A DNA stretch of 64,000 nt from UBA8514 sp034933685 (GCA_034933685.1 JAYFNB010000018.1:62001-126000); one strand, 5' to 3'. Numbered from the stretch's first letter, positions 51,866 to 62,087 are shown. Notes: generated from the letters alone by a model not told the origin. Translations and numbers: made by a program.

Positions 51866-51879
51866 TTATATCCACATTT

Positions 51880-51911
51880 GGGGTGAAGACATTGTTCTTC
51901 ACCTCTTTTTG
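51880..51911 (+). terminator. Terminator after the kor operon
   Basis: GGTGAAGA (51882-51889), extended by two more pairs, pairs with TCTTCACC (51896-51903), then TCTTTTTGTTT. Confidence 0.88.
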
Positions 51912-52016
51912 TTTAGTTTTAACAAGTTTTAAGGGCTTGGGTTAATTTAATGTTTACCTGTGGCAAAAAATGTATTATAATTAATCGGATATAGTTTTGC
52001 TTGCGAGGTGAGTGCA

Positions 52017-53519
52017 TTGGCTAACAGAAGAAGTGAGGCTGTGGAAAACCAGGTGCAGCGCACAAAGGGGAAAAAGCCTAGGAGAAAGAAAAATCATAGA
52101 GTTCTTACTACTGTTGTCTTCTCAGCGTTGTTTATTTACCTGATTGGATTTCTCTTGATGTTTATAAATAAGCCGTCTGTTGGAATAGAAACCGTAAATT
52201 ATGGCTCCATAGATGTTCCGGCAACACTAAGGGGAATAATTGTTAGGGATGAAATAGTTGTTGAAAGCAGCATGGATGGAACACCAGAATACAATTATTC
52301 TGAGAACGAAAAGGTTGCAAAAAATGCTTTGGTGTGTACAGTTAAAAACACAGGTACAACTCAGGTTATTGAAGATGAGATTAAAAAAATTGATAAGGGA
52401 ATACTTGACATACAGAAAAATAGAAAGGATTTTTCCTTGTTTAAAGAAGATATTGATAGAACAGAAAAGAATATTGAAACTTCTATAGATTCAACATTGT
52501 ATAAGTTTATAAATTATAATATATCAGACGTTTATTCACTTAAAAATCAAATTCAAACACAGATAAATTTGCGTAATCAAATTTGGCTTGCAGAAAATAC
52601 AAAAAGTACGGCAGAACTTTCAGCAGAGCGTAATCAGTATGAAAGTCAGCTTGAAGTAAGTCAAGAGACAGTGAGAACTAAGTACAGTGGTATATTTTCA
52701 CTTAAAATTGATAATTTTGAGGAAATAGTAACACCGCAGGTTCGTAAGGATATTTCTGCAGAACAAATTAAAATGACTGTTCAGCCACAATATATATCCA
52801 AAAGCCTTGCCGTAAGTGCCGGTTCTCCATTGTTCAAAATTGTAAAGTCCAACACATGGTATGTTGTTTCAAATGTACCAAATGAAGTTTCAGCTACGTG
52901 GAAAGAAGGAGACTATTTAGATATTTATACTACAATAGAGGATGAAGAAAAAAGTGTTCAAGTTAAAATTGAAAGTATGAATATTGGAGATAGCACTACA
53001 TATGTTGTGTTCGTAACTGACAGGAATTTAATAGATTTCCTTGAACTTAGAACGATGTATTTTAGTGTTAAAGAAAGCGTATATAGTGGGTTTAAAGTAC
53101 CAAATGCATCTATTGTTGAACGGACTTTCTTGAAAATACCAAAGACATTTTTATCCAATAGCCTTGATGAGCAAGGGGTTATTAAGCGCACATCCTCTGG
53201 AGATACATTCCAAAGGATAAAGATAGCAAATTCTGATGAAAATTATGTATATGTATTGCAGGATTTCGAAAGCCTAAAAATTGGTGATACTATTGTTGGT
53301 ATAGGAGAAGGAGCCCAAACATATACCATAGGCGAGGTTGCTACCTATAAAGGCGTTTATGTTGCAAACAGCTCTCTTGCAGAATTTACTGTAATTGATA
53401 TTTTGGGGCAAAACAGCGATTATGCCATAGTAAATGCAGAAAGTCAATTTGGTCTTAAGGTTTATGATAAAATTGTGTCTGATGCCAAAGCAGTGCAGAA
53501 CGAAGAATCAGTCAACTAG
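52017..53519 (+). CDS. HlyD-like membrane-anchored protein of the division operon
   Basis: Protein of 500 residues with a basic N-terminus (KGKKPRRKKNHR), one membrane span (about 36-56), a beta-barrel/lipoyl-like part, a coiled-coil section (about 120-230) and a C-terminal beta-rich domain: the layout of HlyD/membrane fusion proteins. No ABC transporter is adjacent. The same gene is often found just upstream of yggS-sepF in Clostridia, so a role in envelope or division is inferred. The TTG at 52017 is chosen because GAGGTGAG stands five bases upstream; a GTG at 52008 is inside that site. Confidence 0.78.
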   Translation: MANRRSEAVENQVQRTKGKKPRRKKNHRVLTTVVFSALFIYLIGFLLMFINKPSVGIETVNYGSIDVPATLRGIIVRDEIVVESSMDGTPEYNYSENEKVAKNALVCTVKNTGTTQVIEDEIKKIDKGILDIQKNRKDFSLFKEDIDRTEKNIETSIDSTLYKFINYNISDVYSLKNQIQTQINLRNQIWLAENTKSTAELSAERNQYESQLEVSQETVRTKYSGIFSLKIDNFEEIVTPQVRKDISAEQIKMTVQPQYISKSLAVSAGSPLFKIVKSNTWYVVSNVPNEVSATWKEGDYLDIYTTIEDEEKSVQVKIESMNIGDSTTYVVFVTDRNLIDFLELRTMYFSVKESVYSGFKVPNASIVERTFLKIPKTFLSNSLDEQGVIKRTSSGDTFQRIKIANSDENYVYVLQDFESLKIGDTIVGIGEGAQTYTIGEVATYKGVYVANSSLAEFTVIDILGQNSDYAIVNAESQFGLKVYDKIVSDAKAVQNEESVN

Positions 53520-53537
53520 AGGGAAGGAAGTAATAAA

Positions 53538-54242
53538 ATGAGCGTTATCAAAGAAAATATTGAATTAATAAATAAAAAAATTGAGACAGCTGCTGTGAAA
53601 AGCGGCAGAACAAGGGATGATATTACTTTTATTGTTGTATCTAAAACCATTGATGTTCCACGAATTAAAGAGGCTGTTGAAACAGGCGAGAACAATCTTG
53701 GTGAAAATAAGGTACAAGAAATTATGGATAAATATGAACCTATGGGTGAAGGCATTAAATGGCACTTAATTGGTCATTTGCAAACCAACAAGGTTAAATA
53801 TATAATAGATAAGGTTGATTTGATACATTCTGTAGACAGCGTAAAGCTTGCCGAAGAAATTTCAAAACGCGCAGAGCAGCATGGCTTAACAGCAAAAATA
53901 TTATTGGAGATAAACATTGCTAATGAAGAAAGTAAGTTTGGAATAAGCCCTAGTGATGCGGAAGAATTTGCGCTAGAAATTTCCAAATTATCCAATATTG
54001 TGATAAAAGGCCTTATGACAGTAGCCCCTTTTGTAGAAAATGCAGAGGAAAACAGAGTTTATTTTAAACAAATGAAGCAATTACTTGTTGACATTAACAG
54101 CAAAAAAATTGATAATGTATACATGGATGTTCTATCTATGGGAATGACTGGAGATTACGAGGTTGCTATAGAAGAAGGAGCTACCATGGTTAGGGTTGGC
54201 ACAGGGGTATTTGGTGCAAGAATCTATCCAGAGAAAAATTAA
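53538..54242 (+). CDS. yggS: PLP-binding protein YggS/YlmE (PLPBP)
   Basis: Pyridoxal-phosphate homeostasis protein of 234 residues with an alanine racemase-like barrel but no racemase domain. The cofactor lysine lies in FIVVSKTIDVP (about 36); GENKVQEIMDKY, WHLIGHLQTNKVKYI and LSMGMTGDYEVAI are family signatures. It is commonly linked to sepF, as here. GGAAGGAAG precedes the ATG. Confidence 0.95.
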   Translation: MSVIKENIELINKKIETAAVKSGRTRDDITFIVVSKTIDVPRIKEAVETGENNLGENKVQEIMDKYEPMGEGIKWHLIGHLQTNKVKYIIDKVDLIHSVDSVKLAEEISKRAEQHGLTAKILLEINIANEESKFGISPSDAEEFALEISKLSNIVIKGLMTVAPFVENAEENRVYFKQMKQLLVDINSKKIDNVYMDVLSMGMTGDYEVAIEEGATMVRVGTGVFGARIYPEKN

Positions 54243-54324
54243 GTTAAATAAATACATTAGTTTTGATTTTTACAAAGGGTTAATAATCACCCGTTGGAAA
54301 AGAAAATTTTGAGGGGGTACTATA

Positions 54325-54855
54325 GTGGGATTATTAGATAAAGTAAAAAACGCATTTACTCAGGGAGATTATGATGATGAGGAATATGAAGAATTTGATG
54401 ATTACGAAATGAGTTCATCAGATAGATTTGACAAAAGAGAAAGAGAGACTATGGACTATTCTCCATCTTCATCCCGTGGTTCAGCATCACAGTCCCAAAG
54501 CTATGGTAGTAGTATGGGCAGAAGAAGTAATTCTCAGGTTGTTAGCATACATACCAACGTGCAAATGCAGGTTTGCATAATTAAGCCTGAAAAATATGAG
54601 GATGCACAAGAAATATGTGACCACGTAAAAGCGAGAAAGCCGGTTGTAGTTAATCTTGAAAAAATTGAATATCCCACTGCGCAAAGGATTATGGACTTTT
54701 TAAGTGGTACATGCTACTCTCTTGATGGTACAATTCAGAGGGTGGCAAATAATATATTTATTATTGCACCTGAAAATGTTGATGTTTCAGGTGACTTTAA
54801 AGAGGAATTAAAAACCAAAGGAGTTATTTTACCTTGGGCAGGCGGTTCAAAATAA
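54325..54855 (+). CDS. sepF: Cell division protein SepF
   Basis: Membrane-tethered FtsZ partner of 176 residues. An N-terminal amphipathic helix GLLDKVKNAFTQG anchors it to the membrane, a Ser-rich acidic linker follows (about 18-75), then the SepF core with CIIKPEKYEDAQEICDHVKA-like text, VVVNLEKIEYPTAQRIMDFLSG and IFIIAPENVDV. It starts with GTG after GAGGGGG. Together with yggT, ylmH and lspA it forms the standard Firmicute cluster, but without divIVA. Confidence 0.95.
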   Translation: MGLLDKVKNAFTQGDYDDEEYEEFDDYEMSSSDRFDKRERETMDYSPSSSRGSASQSQSYGSSMGRRSNSQVVSIHTNVQMQVCIIKPEKYEDAQEICDHVKARKPVVVNLEKIEYPTAQRIMDFLSGTCYSLDGTIQRVANNIFIIAPENVDVSGDFKEELKTKGVILPWAGGSK

Positions 54856-54881
54856 TTAGCGGATTGACAGGAGAAATTTTT

Positions 54882-55163
54882 ATGCAGAGTTTATTGCTTA
54901 ATTCAATAGAAATATTTTTTGAGCTGATTTATTTTCTTATTTTTATAAGAATTATTTTGTCGTGGATTCCGGGGCTTAATCAAAGTTCACTAGGTACATT
55001 TATTTATAACCTTACTGAACCCATATTGGGGCCTGTGCGTAATATGATTGACAAATCTCCTATAGGTGGAGGTATGATGCTTGATTTCTCGCCTATTATT
55101 TCAATGTTTTTAATGAAGGTTGTTAGCATGGTTCTGAAAAGCATTGTAATCATGATTTTTTAG
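54882..55163 (+). CDS. yggT: YggT/YlmG family membrane protein
   Basis: Short protein of 93 residues with two membrane segments (about 6-28 and 65-90) and the family loop IRIILSWIPG and PILGPVRNMI. The homologue YlmG influences envelope and chromosome organisation. The ATG at 54882 follows AGGAG; an upstream in-frame start would overlap sepF. Confidence 0.88.
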   Translation: MQSLLLNSIEIFFELIYFLIFIRIILSWIPGLNQSSLGTFIYNLTEPILGPVRNMIDKSPIGGGMMLDFSPIISMFLMKVVSMVLKSIVIMIF

Positions 55164-55174
55164 GCGGTGATAAA

Positions 55175-55966
55175 ATGCTTGATAAGCAAGCGTTATTGCG
55201 AAATGTAAACCAGCCTGAAGAAAGGCTTTTGTTAGCAAAGGTCTTGGATCAGGCTGATTTTAGTTTAAAGAGACACGAAAATACATTTACAGATTTCTGT
55301 GACCCTGGCAAGATGGAAATTTTAAATAGAGCCATAAACGGCATTCATGGGCTAAATTTTACTATTTTTGGCGGAAGTGAACAATGTGAAAGACGGCGTA
55401 TAGGTTTTTGCCCTGACTACAAAAAAATAGATGAAGCAGAGTTTCCTATAAAAGCGGTTAAGATTTATGCAAATATGAAGTTTTCTAAAGAGCTTACTCA
55501 CAGGGATTTCTTAGGTTCGATACTTGGGTTGGGCATTGACAGGGGAAAGATAGGGGATATTTTCTTATTTGAGGATTATGCCCTTATTTTTGCATGTGAG
55601 GAAATAGCACAGTATATATGTTCTAATCTTTTGCGTGTTGGGAAAACTGCTGTTAAAACTGAACTTCAGGGCATTGAGGAAGTAGATATGCCAATAAAAA
55701 GTACGGAGGAAAAATCAGTTACGGTATCATCGCTTAGGCTTGATGCCATTGTTGGTGCAGCCTTTAATATGAGTCGTGGAAAAGCGGCAGACCTTATCGA
55801 TAGTGAAAAGGTTTTTATAAACTGGATTACAGCCTCAAGTGTATCAAAAGCAGTTAAAGAAGGAGATATGCTATCTGTACGCGGATTTGGACGCGCAAAA
55901 TTACTGGAGGTTAGAGGAAAAACTAAGAAGGATAGGATAAGTGTTGTCTTTCTTAAATATGTTTAG
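55175..55966 (+). CDS. ylmH: S4-domain RNA-binding protein YlmH
   Basis: Protein of 263 residues: an N-terminal domain typical of YlmH (RRIGFCPDYKKID, HRDFLGSILGLGIDRGKIGDI) and a C-terminal S4 domain (about 185-250, SSLRLDAIVGAAFNMSRGKAADLI, VFINW). YlmH-type proteins act on ribosomes or tRNA. GGCGGTGA precedes the ATG. It abuts aroB. Confidence 0.9.
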   Translation: MLDKQALLRNVNQPEERLLLAKVLDQADFSLKRHENTFTDFCDPGKMEILNRAINGIHGLNFTIFGGSEQCERRRIGFCPDYKKIDEAEFPIKAVKIYANMKFSKELTHRDFLGSILGLGIDRGKIGDIFLFEDYALIFACEEIAQYICSNLLRVGKTAVKTELQGIEEVDMPIKSTEEKSVTVSSLRLDAIVGAAFNMSRGKAADLIDSEKVFINWITASSVSKAVKEGDMLSVRGFGRAKLLEVRGKTKKDRISVVFLKYV

Positions 55967-55977
55967 AGGTGTTTGTA

Positions 55978-57069
55978 TTGGAAAAAATTAAAGTAATAAC
56001 TGAAAATAAGGAGTATCCTATTTGTTTTGAAAACAGCTTTGATGGTCTTAAAGATGCAGTTGAAAAAGCAGGGTTAAAGGGTAGAAAACTATGTATTATT
56101 GCAGATACAAATGTTGCGCCAATGTATGCAATTAATGTTGCAGGTACACTTTCAGAATTATTTTCACAAATTGACATTTGTGCATTTGAAGCTGGAGAGA
56201 ATAGCAAAAATATTAATACAATAACAGATTTTTATGACTTTTGCATGGAGAAAAAGCTGGATAGAAAAAGTGTTATTGCAGGTCTTGGTGGTGGTGTGTG
56301 TGGAGATATGGCTGGTTTCGCTGCGGCAACTTACATGCGTGGAGTTACTTTTGTACAAATACCAACATCACTTTTGGCACAGGTAGACAGCAGTGTTGGA
56401 GGGAAGGTTGGCATTGACTATAAGAATGGGAAAAACGTGGTTGGTGCATTTTACCAGCCAGATTTTGTATATATAAATATAAATACCTTAAAAACTTTGC
56501 CAGTAAGAGAGTTTAATGCTGGAATGGCTGAGGTGATTAAATATGGGCCTATTGCTTCGCCGGAATTCTATCAGTTTATAAAAAACAACAAAGCGCAGAT
56601 AAAGGCGCTGGATGAAGCAACAATGGCAACTGTTATTGGTGAATGTTGCAAAATTAAGGCCGATGTAGTTAGCAAAGACGAAAAAGAAGGCGGACTGCGT
56701 GAAATACTTAACTTTGGGCATACAATAGGACATGCCATAGAAACTGTAAAAGAGTTTACTCTTCTTCATGGAGAATGTGTTTCAATTGGTATGGTTGCGG
56801 TACTTAAAATTTGTGTTGAACGTGGATACATTATACAGGAATTCTTCGATGAATTTATAGAGTTGCTTAGATATTTTGATTTACCTGTTTATGCAGAAGG
56901 AATATCTAGAGAGGCAGTGCATAGACAAATGTTTTTTGATAAGAAGGTTAAAAATAATAAAATAAGCTTTGTTCTTATTAAAAAAATGGGTGAAACATTA
57001 CGAACCGACCAAGTTTCTGAAGAAGAAATTATGATGGCAATTGAGTATGTAATTAAAAATGAAATGTAG
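55978..57069 (+). CDS. aroB: 3-dehydroquinate synthase AroB
   Basis: Second enzyme of the shikimate pathway, NAD- and metal-dependent. The 363-residue protein has the nucleotide-binding GLGGGVCGDMAGFAA (about 102), the metal-ligand and active-site segment PTSLLAQVDSSVGGKVGID, and His ligands in LNFGHTIGHAIE (about 245) and LLHGECVSIGM (about 260). The TTG at 55978 is taken as start because GAGGTG is six bases upstream; the in-frame GTG at 55969 is within that site. Its place inside a division and lipoprotein-processing operon is unusual. Confidence 0.94.
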   Translation: MEKIKVITENKEYPICFENSFDGLKDAVEKAGLKGRKLCIIADTNVAPMYAINVAGTLSELFSQIDICAFEAGENSKNINTITDFYDFCMEKKLDRKSVIAGLGGGVCGDMAGFAAATYMRGVTFVQIPTSLLAQVDSSVGGKVGIDYKNGKNVVGAFYQPDFVYININTLKTLPVREFNAGMAEVIKYGPIASPEFYQFIKNNKAQIKALDEATMATVIGECCKIKADVVSKDEKEGGLREILNFGHTIGHAIETVKEFTLLHGECVSIGMVAVLKICVERGYIIQEFFDEFIELLRYFDLPVYAEGISREAVHRQMFFDKKVKNNKISFVLIKKMGETLRTDQVSEEEIMMAIEYVIKNEM

Positions 57070-57078
57070 GTGATTAAT

Positions 57079-57564
57079 ATGATGATTATTCTGATAAGTG
57101 TAGTTATTTTAACTGCGTTAGACCAATATTCAAAATTTATTGCGCTTACGCACCTTAAACCCGTGGGAAACATAAAGGTTATAGATGGTTGGTTCGATTT
57201 TACATTTGTTGAGAATAGAGGTGCTGCCTTTGGAATTTTAGAGGGACAGAGATGGTTTTTTGTAATACTTACCATAGCTGTAACAATCTGTGTTATTGTA
57301 TATCTTCGTAAAATGAAAGAGAAGGACAGGGCACACAATTTCTTAAGACTTTCTCTTGTTCTGATTTTGGCTGGAGCATGGGGCAATGCCATCGACAGGC
57401 TTTTACGTGGATATGTCGTGGATTATTTTGAATTTACATTTATAAATTATCCTGTTTTTAATGTGGCAGATATTTATGTTGTTGCCGGAACCATACTTTT
57501 GGCGGTGTTGTTGCTTTTGGTAATTAAAGATGAGCCAAATTTGAAGGGTGAAGGTAAAAGATAA
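57079..57564 (+). CDS. lspA: Prolipoprotein signal peptidase LspA
   Basis: Integral membrane aspartyl protease that removes lipoprotein signal peptides. About 161 residues with four membrane segments. Family features are LDQYSKF, FVENRGAAFGIL and the catalytic aspartates in NAIDRL (about 104) and FNVADIYV (about 126). The ATG at 57079 (or 57082) follows AGGTGA; the GTG at 57070 belongs to the ribosome site. It overlaps rluD by one base. Confidence 0.94.
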   Translation: MMIILISVVILTALDQYSKFIALTHLKPVGNIKVIDGWFDFTFVENRGAAFGILEGQRWFFVILTIAVTICVIVYLRKMKEKDRAHNFLRLSLVLILAGAWGNAIDRLLRGYVVDYFEFTFINYPVFNVADIYVVAGTILLAVLLLLVIKDEPNLKGEGKR

Positions 57565-58487
57565 TGGAAATGTTTACAATTGCAGTAGAAAAAGAAGATA
57601 TAGGAAAAAGAATAGATAGTTACATTGCATTAGTTAAAGATGAACTTTCACGAAGTCAAGTGCAAAAGCTAATTGATAATGAAAATATTTTGGTTAATTC
57701 AAAGCCAGTAAAAAGTAACTATAAGCTTAGAAAAGATGATGTGCTGGATATAAATATACCAGACCCAGAACCTTTGGAAATTTTAGCAGAAAATATTCCT
57801 TTAGAAATTCTATATGAAGATAAACACGTTATTGTGGTTAATAAACCACAGGGAATGGTGGTTCATCCTGCACCAGGACACTATACAGGTACGCTGGTTA
57901 ATGCCCTTATGTTTCATTGCGCTGAGGATTTATCTGGCATAAATGGTTGCATGCGCCCTGGAATTGTACACCGTATAGATAAGGACACATCGGGTATACT
58001 TATGGTGGCAAAAAGTGATATGGCACACAGAAGCCTTGCTTTGCAGTTAGCGGAACATACAATAACAAGAAAATACAATGCAGTTGTTCTGAATAATATA
58101 AAAGAAGACAGTATAATTGTGGATAAGCCTATTGCACGCAATCCTAAAGACAGAAAGAAAATGGCAATTAATATGGCAGGGCGTCATGCTGTAACCCATG
58201 TTAGGGTAATGGAACGTATGGGTCAGTATTGCTTTATTGAAGCACAGCTTGAAACGGGAAGAACACATCAGATTAGGGTTCATTTATCAAGTATTGGACA
58301 TCCTCTTTTAGGTGATGAAGTTTACGGAACATTTAAACAACCATTTAAACTTAACGGGCAAATTTTGCACGCGCGTGTTTTGGGATTTATTCATCCTGAA
58401 ACAGGTAAATATATGGAGTTTGAAGCATCGCTGCCAGATTATTTTATAAAGCTTTTAGAAAGACTTAGACAGCAAATTTTCAATTAA
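57564..58487 (+). CDS. rluD: Pseudouridine synthase RluD-type
   Basis: RNA pseudouridine synthase of 307 residues: an N-terminal S4 domain (about 12-75, DELSRSQVQKLID) and a RluA-family catalytic domain with catalytic Asp in GIVHRIDKDTSGIL (about 141), VVNKPQGMVVHPAPGH and ETGRTHQIRVHL. The target is probably 23S rRNA. It follows lspA by a one-base overlap, the usual neighbour in Firmicutes. Confidence 0.95.
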   Translation: MEMFTIAVEKEDIGKRIDSYIALVKDELSRSQVQKLIDNENILVNSKPVKSNYKLRKDDVLDINIPDPEPLEILAENIPLEILYEDKHVIVVNKPQGMVVHPAPGHYTGTLVNALMFHCAEDLSGINGCMRPGIVHRIDKDTSGILMVAKSDMAHRSLALQLAEHTITRKYNAVVLNNIKEDSIIVDKPIARNPKDRKKMAINMAGRHAVTHVRVMERMGQYCFIEAQLETGRTHQIRVHLSSIGHPLLGDEVYGTFKQPFKLNGQILHARVLGFIHPETGKYMEFEASLPDYFIKLLERLRQQIFN

Positions 58488-58510
58488 ACTTAGTGTTTTG
58501 AGGTGTTAGC

Positions 58511-61500
58511 ATGTATCTTAAACGGCTTGATTTACAAGGCTTTAAGTCGTTTCCCGAAAAGGTGAAGCTGGAATTTAATAAAGGAATAACAACTGTTGTT
58601 GGCCCTAACGGAAGTGGAAAAAGTAACATTTCCGACTCAGTAAGGTGGGTGCTGGGCGAACAAAGGGCAAAAAGTCTTCGTGGCGATAAAATGGAAGACG
58701 TTATTTTTGCGGGTACAGCTAATCGCAAGGCGTTGGGTTTTGCAGAAGTTTCGCTTACACTTGACAATATAGACCACAAAATACCTTTGGATTATTCGGA
58801 AATTACTGTAACCAGAACTGTTTACCGCTCAGGTGAAAGCAGATATATGATAAACGGTACAATTTGCCGTCTTAAAGATATTCACGAGCTATTTATGGAT
58901 ACTGGAGTTGGACGTGAAGGCTATTCTATTATAGGCCAGGGACGAATTGACGAGATTTTAAGCTCTAAAAGTGAGGATAGAAGAAGACTTTTTGAGGAAG
59001 CGGCTGGGATTGTTAAGTACAGAAATCGGCGTTTTGAAGCAATTGATAAACTTGAAAAGGAACACCAAAACTTAATTAGGGTTGAAGATATAATAAACGA
59101 ACTTGAATTGAAGCGTGAACCTTTAGAAAACCAAGCTGAGGTGGCAAAAAAATACCTCACTTTAAAGGAACGGCTTAAAAGATACGAAATCAGCAATTTT
59201 TATATTCAAGCGGATAAGCTTCAAAATGAAATTTTAAAACTTGAGGAGAATAAAACCATTTCTTCTAGCAACATTGAGGATGAAAAAAACGCATATCAAG
59301 GTGCGAACGAAGAAATTAGAGGTTTAAAAGCAGAAGAAGAAAAGCTTTTAACTGAAATAGAAAAATTAAATAGTTCGATAGCTGTTTTAGCAACTGAGCT
59401 TGAAAAAAATGATGGAGAAATAAAGCTTTGCACAGAGCAAATACAAAATATAGATATCAATATTAAACGTATTGTGTCAGATACAGACACTAAGCAAAAG
59501 AAAATTGATGATTGCAAAAATGAGGAAAGTATCTATAATTCCAAACTTACAGCAATAGATGTAAGCCTTTCTTCAATTGTTAGCCAGCTTACCCAAAGGG
59601 AAGAGGATTTTAACCAGCTTTCTGGAACCCTTGCACAAAGCGAGGAGCAGATGGAGGGTTATAAGGCAGACATGCTGGAAAAGATTAAAATAACAAGTGA
59701 CCTTAAAAGTAACATTCAGCGCTTGGAATTAATGAGCAAGCAATTTGTACAAAGACGTGACCAGATTTCTAGTGAAAGTGACTATATTCAAAGCCAAATT
59801 TTCGAAACAAGAACAAGGGTAGATGCATTATATAAACTTGCAGAGCAAAAGCAAGCAGAAATTAAAAGCCTTGAAGGTAGAATATTAAGCTTGGATGAAA
59901 CTAAGAAGAAATCAGAATGTGAAATTGCAGAAAATGAAAAAATTTATCTTGAAAAAATTTCAAGACTTAATGAGTGCAAATCTAAATATAAAGTTCTTTC
60001 CGAAATGAAAAATGACTTCGAAGGCTTTTTTAAAAGCGTTAAAAGCATTTTAAAGCTACGTGGAACACAAGGTTTTACAGGTATTTGTGGCGCAGTAGGA
60101 GAACTTATAAGCGTCGAGCAGAAATATGAAACCGCTGTAGAAATTGCTATTGGCAGTGCTTTGCAAAACATTGTTACAGAAACAGAGCAAGATGCTAAAA
60201 CTGCTATAGAGTATCTTAAAAGAAATTTTTTAGGACGAAGCACATTTTTGCCCCTTTCAGTAATTAAAGGAAAGGATTTGGGCAGCGACAAAGGCGAGGT
60301 ACTTAAAGCACAAGGAGTAATAGGTATAGCGAAAGACCTAATTGGTTATAACAGCAAATATGAAAATGTTATGAGTAGCTTGTTGGGCAGAGTTGTTATT
60401 ATGGAAAACATGGATTTTGCCCTTAAACTTGCGGCAAAAACTAAGTACATGTATAGGCTTGTTACTCTTGATGGTGACGTGCTTAACCCTGGCGGAACTA
60501 TGACAGGTGGTAGTATTGCAAAAAAGACATCTAATATTTTTAGCCGAAGCCGTGAAATAGCTGACCTTGAAGAAGAAATTAAGGTGCTTGAAGAAAATTC
60601 TGCTAAGTTGTTTGATAGAATTACAAGGGCAAAGGAAAAGGTTGATGAAATAAACGTTGAAAAAGGTGAAATTAGCGGAAACTTGCAGGAAATACATATT
60701 ATGGTTGCCTCTATGGAGCAGGAAAAACTGCAAAGCGAATGCGCAATAGATGAAAAAAGTCAGCGCTACGAAAGTGCCATGTTAGAGTCAGGAACTTTGA
60801 CGTCTCAAATAAGTACTGCAAACGGTGATATTGATGAATTTTCTCGAAAATTGAAAATTACAGAGGGCGAAATTAATGAAATAAATAAGGCTTTAGAGGA
60901 TTATCATGATACTCTGCAAAGTGATAAATTTGCCAGAGATAGCATTTTAAACGCAATTACAGAATTCAAGGTTTCACTTTCTGCTTTGCAACAGGAAAAA
61001 AATGCGGTGATGGAGAATTTGCACCGTATTAAAAGGGAAGAAAAAAGTTTGACCGAGGAAATAGAGCGCATTGCTGTTGAAAAAGATGAGTTCTTGTCCA
61101 CTCGTGTGCTTAAAGAATTGGAAATTAAAGATGTTAAGAATGAAATAGGTATAAATAAAGAAAAACAGCAAAGCTTTGAAAAATTAAGAAGTGAAATAAG
61201 CCAAAAAGTGTATAGCATTAAGGAAGACATAAACCAAGCAGAAATAAAACGTCAACAACATTTTGAAACCATAAATAAACTTGAAAACGATGTTTTTAAA
61301 ATGGAAACAAGGCTGGAACACCTTAATGAGGAAAAAGATAGGATTTTTAATTCTGCATGGGAGGAATACGAGGTTACATATCAGCAAGCAAAAACAATGT
61401 ATGACGATAGCATATCTGTGTCAGAGATTTCCAGCGTTACAAAAGAACTTAAGGCTGAAATTAAGGCCTTGGGTTCGGTAAATGTAAATGCTATAGAGGA

Positions 61501-62074
61501 ATACAAAGATGTTAACGAAAGGTACATATTTCTTACAACACAAAGAAATGACATAATTAATGCAGAGGATAAACTGCAAAAAATTATTGCTGACCTTGCG
61601 GTAATGATGGAGGAACAGTTTAAGAAGCAGTTTGAACTTATTTCAAAAAATTTCAATGTGGTTTTTAGGGAAATGTTTGGCGGTGGCAAAGCTTATTTAA
61701 AAATGATGGACGAAAGCAATGTTCTTGAAAGTGGCATTGACATTATTGCCCAGCCACCAGGAAAAAACTTGCAAAATATGATGCTTTTAAGCGGTGGAGA
61801 GCGTGCCTTGACAGCTATTGCAATTTTATTTGCTATATTAAAAATGAAGCCATCACCATTTTGCATTTTGGATGAAATTGAGGCGGCACTTGATGATGCA
61901 AATGTAAAACGATTTGCAAACTATCTTAGAGATTTTTCAGGCGGAACTCAATTTATTGTTATTACACACAGAAAAGGAACTATGGAGGCGGCCGATGTTA
62001 TGTATGGCGTTACCATGGAGGAGCAGGGCATAAGCAAGGTTATTTCTGTAAAATTTGATGAAGTGAATTTGTAA
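58511..62074 (+). CDS. smc: Chromosome segregation protein SMC
   Basis: Condensin ATPase of 1187 residues. Walker A GPNGSGKSNISDSVRW (about 32-47), first coiled coil (about 165-500), hinge (about 520-640) with GFTGICGAVGELI and PGGTMTGGSI at its end, return coiled coil (about 670-1010), and the C-terminal head with LSGGERALTAIAILFA (signature, about 1095) and PFCILDEIEAALDD (Walker B). It starts 23 bases after rluD, with GAGGTG. Unlike many relatives, no rnc (RNase III) gene precedes it. Confidence 0.98.
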   Translation: MYLKRLDLQGFKSFPEKVKLEFNKGITTVVGPNGSGKSNISDSVRWVLGEQRAKSLRGDKMEDVIFAGTANRKALGFAEVSLTLDNIDHKIPLDYSEITVTRTVYRSGESRYMINGTICRLKDIHELFMDTGVGREGYSIIGQGRIDEILSSKSEDRRRLFEEAAGIVKYRNRRFEAIDKLEKEHQNLIRVEDIINELELKREPLENQAEVAKKYLTLKERLKRYEISNFYIQADKLQNEILKLEENKTISSSNIEDEKNAYQGANEEIRGLKAEEEKLLTEIEKLNSSIAVLATELEKNDGEIKLCTEQIQNIDINIKRIVSDTDTKQKKIDDCKNEESIYNSKLTAIDVSLSSIVSQLTQREEDFNQLSGTLAQSEEQMEGYKADMLEKIKITSDLKSNIQRLELMSKQFVQRRDQISSESDYIQSQIFETRTRVDALYKLAEQKQAEIKSLEGRILSLDETKKKSECEIAENEKIYLEKISRLNECKSKYKVLSEMKNDFEGFFKSVKSILKLRGTQGFTGICGAVGELISVEQKYETAVEIAIGSALQNIVTETEQDAKTAIEYLKRNFLGRSTFLPLSVIKGKDLGSDKGEVLKAQGVIGIAKDLIGYNSKYENVMSSLLGRVVIMENMDFALKLAAKTKYMYRLVTLDGDVLNPGGTMTGGSIAKKTSNIFSRSREIADLEEEIKVLEENSAKLFDRITRAKEKVDEINVEKGEISGNLQEIHIMVASMEQEKLQSECAIDEKSQRYESAMLESGTLTSQISTANGDIDEFSRKLKITEGEINEINKALEDYHDTLQSDKFARDSILNAITEFKVSLSALQQEKNAVMENLHRIKREEKSLTEEIERIAVEKDEFLSTRVLKELEIKDVKNEIGINKEKQQSFEKLRSEISQKVYSIKEDINQAEIKRQQHFETINKLENDVFKMETRLEHLNEEKDRIFNSAWEEYEVTYQQAKTMYDDSISVSEISSVTKELKAEIKALGSVNVNAIEEYKDVNERYIFLTTQRNDIINAEDKLQKIIADLAVMMEEQFKKQFELISKNFNVVFREMFGGGKAYLKMMDESNVLESGIDIIAQPPGKNLQNMMLLSGGERALTAIAILFAILKMKPSPFCILDEIEAALDDANVKRFANYLRDFSGGTQFIVITHRKGTMEAADVMYGVTMEEQGISKVISVKFDEVNL

Positions 62075-62087
62075 AGGAGATAAAACA

